In this document: one piece after another, positions 55,924 through 64,000 of the stretch | How the letters are laid out: the number at the start of each line of letters is the position of its first letter | Position numbering within the stretch: the stretch's first letter is position 1 | Source: Eucalyptus grandis | Taxonomy: Eukaryota; Streptophyta; Magnoliopsida; Myrtales; Myrtaceae | NCBI RefSeq assembly: GCF_016545825.1 | Contig: NC_052617.1 | Span: 1,064,001 to 1,128,000 of the forward strand | Direction of reading: 5' to 3' | Length of the DNA: 64,000 bases | Notes under the pieces: model-generated | The model's database searches: none | What the model was told of the DNA's origin: nothing | What the model saw: the letters and a program-made list of their open reading frames with translations, nothing else | Program-made: the position numbers and the translations under genes

Positions 55924-56161
55924 TGTTGGAGGTTATAGGTTTGACAAAGAATAAAGTCTTTTCGTTTGCTTGAAGTATTACACCAAGAGACGTTAAGTTT
56001 AGAACGCTCAACAGTATTACCTCCAGTGTAGGGGAACCCTAGAGTTTATATGTATGCAAGTTATTGGGATCCAACCCATATGGACCCAAATAACCATGTT
56101 TTCATCTATTGAGCTTGTATGTGAACATATTATTTGGACCATATTAACAATATATCTAACA
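55924..56161 (-). mobile_element. 3' LTR of third copia element (238 bp)
   Basis: On the minus strand it begins TGTTAGATATATTG at 56161 and ends CCTCCAACA at 55924 (TG...CA). Immediately before it on the same strand is the purine tract ATAGGAGGAGAT (56162-56173), the probable PPT. The left flank is GATTC. The partner LTR is outside the window or lost. Confidence 0.85.
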
Positions 56162-57350
56162 ATCTCCTCCTATGTTCATCATACAACACAATCCAATTCG
56201 GTGGTCAGTGTAATGTTCAAATAAACAAGAATCATTCACATTTAGTCCAAGACAATCAACTTGGATCGATCAAAGAGTTTTTTCAGCAGTGAAGTATTAA
56301 ACTCAATCATCATTTGCAATCCAAATAGGTGAATCATTCTTATTATGAATCTATTCTGAGATCAACAAATCAAAATAAGTATTAGGCGTTTTAGATTCAT
56401 TCTAAACTCATCCAAATCCCTAACACCCAAAATAAATCTCAGACTCAATTTACAACCAACATATGCATAATAGTCAAGTATGCCAATCAAAATAATCCAA
56501 GGCCTTAAAAATATAAGAAACAAACATAATAATGTTCACAAAATAGAGATAGCAAAATGCAAGTCTCAAGTGAATGGACTCTATCAAAATAGGCAATAGT
56601 AGGTAAATTGTCAAGTTACCACATGCACTAAATGATATATTTCATTCATCAATTAGGTCATCCGATCAAGATCTCACTCATTAAGCTCTTTTCCATCTCT
56701 GACATCCCCTATAGAATGTTAAATATGAATTTCATATTATCATGAATTCAATCATTTGAATAAAAACTTAGCACCATTCCAATAGGCAAAAAGGAACATA
56801 TATTGATGTCATAAAGCATTATAATATCATGTTCATAAGCATCAAGCCAATTTCATAAATTATGAACAAGACCTAAACAATGTGATTTACAAAGAGCCAT
56901 CAACTTAAGTTTATTTGTAGGATAATAAATAATGTATAGTTTCAAAGAACAAGAACAATAGTCAAGTCGCTGACAATAACCTAGTCATGTAATATCAAGT
57001 TTCAATTAAGAACAAGACATGCTTCTTATATAAACAACCATTTTTATGTTTCAATTTGGAATGTCACAATTACTAATTCCTTAAAGTTAAATAATCTAGC
57101 ATCAAGTTTGGAATGAGATCATTTAACCAAAAGAATAGTCCAACCTAGTTGAATTGTATCAAGAAGTTTGGAATGACACAAGCTTCCCTGATAGAACATT
57201 TGAATTAGGTTAAAGTCATCTTTATCAAATTTGGAATGAGATAACTGACCCTTTTCAAATTAGTCAGCAATTGTTAATATCGATGAAACATATAAACTGT
57301 GCTTATTATTATGGTTAATAAAGGAATATTCGATAATTCAAAACATACAA
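56162..57350 (-). other. 3' untranslated part of third copia element
   Basis: AT-rich with no gene. On the plus strand the phrase TTTGGAATGA/TTTGGAATGT recurs at 57054, 57108, 57168 and 57231, giving a loose ~60-bp periodicity. Confidence 0.6.
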
Positions 57351-58800
57351 TTAGAAGGTAAGTAAATGATAATTAAGACTTGCCCATATAGTCTTTAACC
57401 CCATTTCTCCCACTATTTTGAATAATCGATCTTTAGGCATACCTTTGGTGAGAATGTCGGCCATGTTATCCTTTGATCTCACATCGATCAAGGTGATAAT
57501 TCATTGTTCTCTCAGATAATTCAACAATGCATGTCTCAGTCTCACATATCTTCGCTTTGAATTAAAGAGAGCATTCTTAACGACTTGGACAGCTGCTTGA
57601 TTATCACATAATAAGCTTAAATAATTAATCTTTAGTCGAGTCAAAGGAATATCCTTAATCAGATTATTTATCCACTCAGCCTCTTTGCCGACTGAGGCTA
57701 AAGCAAAATGTTCCGATTTCATAAATGACAATGCAATACAAGTTTGTCGTTTAGATTTCCAAGTAATAGCAGCTCCACCCAAAGTGAATACATATCCACT
57801 AGTGGACTTACTATTTCCAATATCTAAGTATCATGAGGCATCATAATATCCATTCACAGTTGGAGGATAACCAGAATAATAGAGAGCATAATCTTTAGTA
57901 CTTTTAAGGTATCTCATTAGCCTATTGAGGGCATCTCAATGCTCTTTACTAGGATTATTAGTGAAACGACTCACCATGCCAACTGTAAAGGCTATGTCGG
58001 GTCTAGTGCAACTCATAGTATACATGAGACTACCAAGCAGTTTAAAGTACTTTAACTGATCCACATTAGTCCCTTCATTAGGGTTCAGTTTGTTATTATA
58101 ATCACATGGTGTCTCACTCGGTTTACACTTATCGTATCCCCAAGTGGAAATTAGCTGCTCAATATAATGAGTCTGGTTAAGGGAGATGACTTGCCATTTA
58201 AAACTTACTTTCATACCAAGAATGATATTAGCAATACCAATATCTTTCATGTCAAATTCTTTAGCAAAGTAATTTTCACGTCACTCACTACAAAATGATC
58301 GGAATCGAGAATTAACATGTCATCAACATACAAGCAAATAATGACTATTTTATTTGACATAGAACGATGGTAAAGGCATTTATCTGAATAACGATAGTGA
58401 AAGCCATAACTCTTTACCACGTTGTCAAATTTAAGATGCCATATCTTAGATACTTGTTTAAGACCATACAAGGATTTGTTCAATTTACAAACTTTGTCCT
58501 CAAGACCTTTTATAACATATCTTTCCGGTTGTTCCATGTAAATTTTCTCATTTAACTCCCCATTTAAGAAAGCTGTTTTTACATCTATTTGATGCACTAC
58601 AAAGTGTTCAATAGATGCTAAAGCAAGAAGAATTCTTATAGTTTATAGATGACACACAAGTGAATAGACATCAAAATAGTCTATTCTACTACGTTGTTTA
58701 TAGCCTTTAGCTACTAAACGTACTTTGTATATGGCTATTGATCCATGACTATTCAGTTTCTTCTTTAATACCCATTTACAGCCTATAGCCTTAGCCTCTT
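57351..58800 (-). pseudogene. Reverse transcriptase-RNase H of third copia element (decayed)
   Basis: RT I-D-V-K-T-A-F-L-N-G-E at about 58590, catalytic Y-V-D-D-M at about 58330, S-C-T-R-P-D-I-A-F at about 58000, RNase [10 protein letters not shown] at about 57770, and the C-terminal region with D-I-L-T-K-G ending at TAA 57351. Stops at 58247, 57936 and 57501 and others between 58600 and 58800 break it. The RNase H wording (Q-A-A-V-Q-V-V-K-N) differs from the two other copia elements, so it is a separate lineage. Confidence 0.85.
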
Positions 58801-59828
58801 TTGGCAAATTTACTAGCTACCAAGTGTGGTTCTGTAGTAGAGAGTTCATTTCATCATCTATGACTTTTGCCCATAGTAGGGATTCCCTAAATCTCATTAT
58901 TTCCTAATAGAGGAATGGGTCATCCTCAAGATGGTAAGTAATAAAGTCCTCACCAAAAATTTTGGGAACTCTCTCTCTTGTAGATACTCTAACTGAAAAT
59001 AGTTCAATAGCCAGCTGTGTGGAATTAGTGTCAGAAGTGCCTACTTTAGATTCTATCATATTTGTAAATTTAGAAACATTCAAGCATTGATCTCGGAGAA
59101 ACTTGTTTTCGAATAACACTACATCTCTAGATTCTATTACTGTGTTAGTAGATAAATCTAAAAGCCTATTTGTAGCACTATCTTCTACACTACCTAGATA
59201 TACACAAGTAATGATTCTAGGTCCCACCTTAGGTCTCTTAGGATCTTGTATCTTACATAAGCAATATAACCTCAAGTCTTAAGAGTATCATATCTACAAG
59301 GGCGCTTATACCATATCTCATAAGGTGTCATAGGTAACTTAGAGTACGGCAACTTGTTTAAGATATGATTAGCAGTTAGAATCGCTTCTCCCCAATAGGA
59401 GGAAAGTATGCTAGTTGTAAGTAATATAGAATTTAACATTTTAGTTAACATTCTATTCTTACGCTCGGCAACACCATTTGATTAGGGTGAGTAAGGAGTA
59501 GTGGTTTCAAATATTATACCTTCCGAAGCACAAAATTGAACGTTGTCATTATATATTATTTTCCTCTATCACTCATAAACCTCTTAATTTTCAAGTTGAG
59601 TTGATTTTCTACTCTAGACTTGAAAATCTTAAATTTTTCAAAAGCCCTATCTTTCGATTTCAATAAGTAGACATGACAATATCTAGAAAAATCGTCCATA
59701 AATGTGATTAAATACTTCTAACCACCTCTAGTAATGTAATTTCTAAAGTTACAAATGTCATAATGTAATAGCTTAATAAGTTGTATGCTTTTAGAAACCA
59801 ACTTAAAGGGTTTTCTAGTGATTTTAGC
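58801..59828 (-). pseudogene. Integrase of third copia element (decayed)
   Basis: The C-terminal part at 59275-58904 has R-L-Y-C-L-C, the K-V-G-P-R-I-I-T-C-V-Y-L-G block and V-I-E-S-R-D-V-V-L-F-E. The core between 59820 and 59280 is recognisable only in fragments with many stops. Confidence 0.75.
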
Positions 59829-60205
59829 TTATGCACACACTTCACATTTGTCAAATCGGATAGAAATATCTAATGGAATGTTGTGAGTTTTAGCTAGATG
59901 TTGTATTTTTCTGTAATTCACATGTCCAAGTCTATTGTGTAACAACTTTGGATCAATCAAAGTAGAATTCACATGGTTTATGCTATCAGTATTTAAACTC
60001 AACCTATACATATCATTAACTATGAATGCACAATCGAAATAACATAAGTTAACGGATAAAGTTACTTTACCATTTATAGTTGAAAAAAACATACCAGCTT
60101 TATCAAGTAAACTCTTAGATATCAAATTATTTTTAAGTAAAGGTACTACCCTAAAATGTTTCAGAGTTAGTGATTTACCCGAAGAAAGCACTAATTTGCA
60201 GTTCT
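59829..60205 (-). pseudogene. Protease C-terminus and GAG-pre-integrase of third copia element
   Basis: L-S-S-G-K-S-L-T-L-K and V-P-L-L-K-N-N-L-I-S protease-end blocks, then L-L-H-N-R-L-G-H-V-N and C-E-V-C of the zinc-binding part. The frame is cut at 60205 by the TRIM and the LTR; gag is not in the window. Confidence 0.8.
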
Positions 60206-60750
60206 TGTAACGACCCGAGCCCCACTATGTAATATTGTCCATTTTGGACATTGAATCCTCACGGCTTTAAAACACATCGTCTAGGGTAGAGGCGTGAACC
60301 TGGCCACCTTCCCCCAACCCAATATTGTTCGCTTTGGAGGCCCGGCCACAACCATCCTCCCTCACGGGTTTGTTTTTAGCATAGCGGAAGCATACGTGAA
60401 ACACGTCACACATATTAGAGGGACCTAAGCCTTATAAACTAGTCCTATGACTCCCCCTAAGCAATGTGGGATAGGAGATGCACCCCCACGCTTGGGCCAT
60501 CACATTCTCCCCCCCCCTTAGGAGCACAACGTCCTCACTGTGGCCCCACACACAGTCGGTAGTCAGCTCTGATACCATTTGTAACGACCTGGGCCCCACT
60601 GTGTAATATTGTCCGCTTTAGACAGTAAGTCCTCACGGCTTTAAAACACGTCGCACAAATTAGTGAGACCTAAGTCTTATAAACTAGCCTCAGAACTCCC
60701 CCCCTAAGCGATGTGGGACAGGAGACGCACCCCGCGCTTGGGCCGTCACA
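60206..60750 (-). mobile_element. Complete TRIM element (545 bp)
   Basis: Two LTRs with TGTAACGACC starts and GGCC-TCACA ends (plus-strand reading) lie at 60206-60504 and 60580-60750. Between them are only 75 bp: a purine tract on the minus strand (CCTAAGGGGGGGGAGAA, 60505-60521) and an initiator-Met PBS. Flanked by TTCT at 60202-60205 and 60751-60754. The left LTR is 299 bp and the right 171 bp because the left has an internal insertion or partial duplication (about 60287-60410). There is no coding capacity, as expected of TRIMs. Confidence 0.85.
60566..60577 (-). other. PBS of TRIM element
   Basis: TGGTATCAGAGC on the minus strand, two bases from the right-hand (5') LTR end. Confidence 0.9.
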
Positions 60751-60755
60751 TTCTC

Positions 60756-63700
60756 TGTGGCACCCCTCGACGGCCCCCGATCCGTTAGGGTCACCACAGT
60801 TCGCTTACCTTTCACTTGACTTGATAATATATCACTCTGATACCATAGAATTATAATAGGTCCATAAGTCTTGGGGGTTTTTATCATATAGATCGGTCCC
60901 TGCGCAATTTATATGGTGGAAGCATATCCAACATCTCCCTTCTCTATTCAGAAACATTGCACACCAACTAAACATTTATAGGTTAAAGCCGAACACTTTT
61001 ATTTACATAACTTGATGGACATCATTAGTCGGTACATCAAAATGCCAAGGTTTTCTATACTCGGCTATACTTCAAAAGACAACCGACTTCTCCTTTTCTT
61101 TCATTTTTCAAACAGCCATATACATAAGTCTATCAGTTAGTGTCGGCGATCCAAAAATGCTTCATCTGCTAACCGTCACTCTCAGTCACACCCAGCCCGG
61201 TCCATCAGTTGGCAGCGGCGGCAACATCCCCAGCATGATCCCATCACGGCGAATGAACACAGCCAAAAACTCCTAAATCATTGGGCCGGCTGGCGAACCA
61301 ACGTTATACAAGACCAGAACCCGCACACAAACAAAGACTAACCCTCGTATCTCGAGGTGATGATGCTCCAAACACTCACACTCAATATCGACCGGTATAC
61401 CGTAAAATGTGCCAGGGGGTGACTGGTAGCAGAGGCATATCTCCTAGTCTAAAATGTTAGTCCCCAAACGGGGTGAGTACAACCACTCAACAGTAAAAAA
61501 TTCATTAAGCTATATCATGCAGTACCATCAATATCTAGATTCATGCAAGATAGACAAAAACCAGTAATCCAGGAATAAGTATGCGTCAAAATCAGAAAAT
61601 TCTTTAATGCAATGGCAAGTACAATTTCGAAACCCTCAAGATGCATCATGTCCAGTTACACAAGTCCCGATCATAGGGCCAAACTGTTATGACACGTCAC
61701 ATTCCATGCCATACAATTTAGTCCCATAACCAGACCACACTCACACTTAGAATAATCATCAGTTTTAACATTCAAAAGGGTTTTATCCCCTGAGAGGACC
61801 AATGTTTAAGTCCTTTTGGGATTTCGCACCCAACCCGGCGTCATGAAAGCCTCCGGGCATGTATTCAAAATACAAGTGGGCATCCAGAGCGTGTTATGTC
61901 ACACCTCCAGGCATCTCGCACCCCACCTGGCATCACGAGGAACCTCCGAGGTGCCATAGACATGGTTACCCCTGCCATCCAGATTTACGTACCGACAAGC
62001 ATACAATCGGGCATCCTAAAGCTCCCGGGGAAAACCTCTGGGCATGTATTCATAATACAACCAGACATCCAAAGGGTATCGACTCATTCGAACCTCTGGG
62101 CATCCTGACTCCCGAGGCATCGTTGACCCGAGGGTCCAACGGTAACAATTAACATCTTAATATCAAAAACACTTTTCAATGCAATGACAAGATGTCCCAT
62201 GAGTCTTCATCAAATCTCAATATTGCATGATATGCTGAATGTCAATATCATCATGTCAAATAACAACTCAAGATGCATTCACCTTTGGGACAAATTGAGC
62301 AAATTCGGAATAAAACAGCTCAAACATCACAATGCACAGTTTTAGTAACAATTTCGGAATAACCCTAAATGAACTCAGAAAATTCTGAAATTTTTATATG
62401 TTATAAACAAGACCTAAAGGAAAAAGTTTCATGAAGAACACTGAGTCCGATTCATTGTATATCAAGAGCAGTAATTGCTATATTCTTTACTAACATTCTG
62501 TAATAGCTTCCAGATTTAACATTTACAGAGAAAATCGTTTTACTGACCAAACCTTATCCATTAATTCTCCAATTTTGATATGTTATTCCTAAGGATGTAC
62601 CCTACAACTTTTATTAAGGGTTAAACGTCCAATTCTATCTATAAAATTACATAAAATTCGTGGAATCATCAAAGGTCATGCTGTCTTCTACAGTACAGCT
62701 TACTGGTTCAAGGTAAATACTCTTACCGACACATTTTCTCATTAACCTTACTATAACTAGATGTCAAACTTGATCTAATGAATGTACTCTCATGTAAACT
62801 TATTCTTTTCCTTATTTTCATCATTAGAAATCAAGGCAACAGAAAATAAAAGGCTTTCTACCTATATTTCTCTAAAACAGAAACACCTTATACCGTCTTC
62901 TTCATTTCTAGCTAAATCAAACTGTTAGTTTCTCTACCAATTTCTTTTACAGCAACTTAATACTCTTCCACAGCATCTAAGGTTAATCACAGTAGGTTTT
63001 TACTCTTATAAAAACCTTCCACGGTTCAATACAAAGCAAATATTCACACTTCGGCTCACCTACCATGACATACTTCACTCTTCCTCACTCGACAACCACC
63101 ACTACACCTTGCTCAACCAACACATCCATCTTAGACTCAATTTTCGAGACATGCAAGACCCTAATGCAACACGCAATGACTGGTAGCTTCAATCTAGTAC
63201 TCATCTAGCTCAATCCAACACAAAACAACAATATCATTTTAATCCTCCACAGGTCGGCATCCAATCTTCATCTCAATCATCCAAAAACCCACCATGCAGT
63301 TTCCATTTCAACATTTTCTCAAATCTACCAACACTTCACTAGATAATCACAGCATGCATCACATAGATTAATGAATTTCTACTTGCCTCACTCCTAAGCT
63401 CAATCGACAAACCGAACGGGAAGCTCGTGGGTCTTCGAACACAACTCGACGGCGGCGAAGATGGGCGGCGTCGACGGCAGCAGCACTGTGCTCAACAGAA
63501 GGGTGACCTCCTCCTTCCTCACGCTGTGCCCTCTCTCGCACGTCCACTTCTCACGCCTACGGCCTTCTCGATCGCTCACTTTCTCTCTGCTAAAAAATGT
63601 GCTCGGTTCACTCTCTCTCTCCCTTGACTAATCCGCCCCTTTTCACCTCAATTAAATTCACTAATTAGCTATTTGCATGTTGATTTTTCGGTGGCTGCAG

Positions 63701-64000
63701 CTACATTGCACAAGTGGAGGAGGCGTGCCTCGGCTGTGGCTCCTTGGCCTTCGCTGGCTTCCTCACACGAAGCAACGTGGCCTCCTCTGGCCTTGCTTCA
63801 GTCAACACTTCTTAAATTAGTTGACCCAATGATGTCCGAATTGGGGAGAGATGAGGCGGCTTGGACGTGGATGGCATCCTCCTCTCCGCACGGGCATGCG
63901 TGTTCTCGCGCATGGCCAAATTCCGTTCCCTCGATTCTCAAAATTCAATTAGTAAAAATCCAAATTCCTCTCTTATTCCATATACACTTAGGTGATATAA
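60756..64000 (-). mobile_element. LTR of the same superfamily as 323-3804, truncated by window end
   Basis: Starts TGTGGCACCCCTCGACGG at 60756, five bases beyond the TRIM. It shares with the 323-3804 LTR the order of landmarks: GGTGGAAGCATAT at 60912, CACACCCAGCCCGGT at 61186, GGGGTGAGTACAACCACTC at 61479, a CCGGGC/GGCATC-rich degenerate tandem repeat at 61800-62110, and a CT tract at 63604-63622. The reading frames inside it (61859-62152, 63427-63627) are repeat- or GC-driven. The right end and TSD are outside the window. Confidence 0.75.
61800..62110. repeat. Degenerate GGCATC/CCTCCGGGCAT tandem repeat
   Basis: Units containing CCTC(C/T)GGGCATGTATTCA(A/T)AATACAA occur at 61851 and 62036, with shorter copies between. 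It occupies the same relative place as the repeat in the 323-3804 LTR (1500-1700). Confidence 0.8.

Noticed and set aside
60206..60750. Cassandra TRIM with 5S rRNA-like LTR
   Set aside because: The TGTAAC start is similar, but I find no 5S internal promoter boxes (A box or C box), so it is called a generic TRIM.

Overview
The window looks like nuclear DNA of a eudicot plant. It is AT-rich, contains genes with GT-AG introns, and is dominated by Ty1/copia and LTR-type retroelements, MITEs and simple repeats. No bacterial or organellar gene organisation is visible. The repeat style reminds me of a woody dicot such as Myrtaceae, but I cannot prove that from the sequence.

Layout. 1-12182: a decayed Sirevirus-type copia element on the minus strand. 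From right to left it has two adjacent LTRs, a primer-binding site, gag, protease, integrase, RT and RNase H, then a downstream env-position reading frame, which is itself split in frame by a 3.5-kb solo LTR (323-3804, TSD CAGAA). 12183-32496: a tandem duplication. Each unit has a shared 1.1-kb upstream block followed by a patatin-like lipid acyl hydrolase gene. The first gene (24221-26566) is a pseudogene with stops, a damaged nucleophile elbow and a TTA-flanked MITE in exon 1. The second (30601-32496) has seven exons and an open 409-codon frame. A young Tnt1-type copia element (14710-22281, TSD GTCTT, two 431-bp LTRs) sits inside the first unit.

35736-52757 is a nest of insertions. An LTR on the minus strand contains a second solo LTR (36501-38995). 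An inverted relative lies at 43249-46776. Both large LTRs share a short acidic reading frame. Around them are a hAT-type MITE, two Mutator-type long-TIR elements, and two further TTA-flanked MITEs. The 43249 LTR splits one copy of a duplicated, unidentified locus.

52767-55923 is the most gene-like part of the right half. It has a single-exon plant defensin-like gene (53497-53742, eight cysteines) and, on the minus strand, a CEP (C-terminally encoded peptide) hormone precursor (55292-55635). The CEP gene has a signal peptide and three CEP-like motifs but a one-base frame break between them. 55924-64000: another decayed minus-strand copia element, interrupted by a 60756->64000 LTR and by a complete TRIM element of 545 bp (60206-60750).

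Only three loci look like host genes with a physiological role: the intact patatin-like hydrolase (membrane lipid turnover or defence), the defensin-like peptide (secreted, probable antimicrobial or signalling) and the CEP precursor (secreted peptide hormone, probably broken). The remainder is retroelement and MITE sequence, often nested, so that relative insertion order can be read. All homology statements come from motif recognition and side-by-side reading; no search was run.
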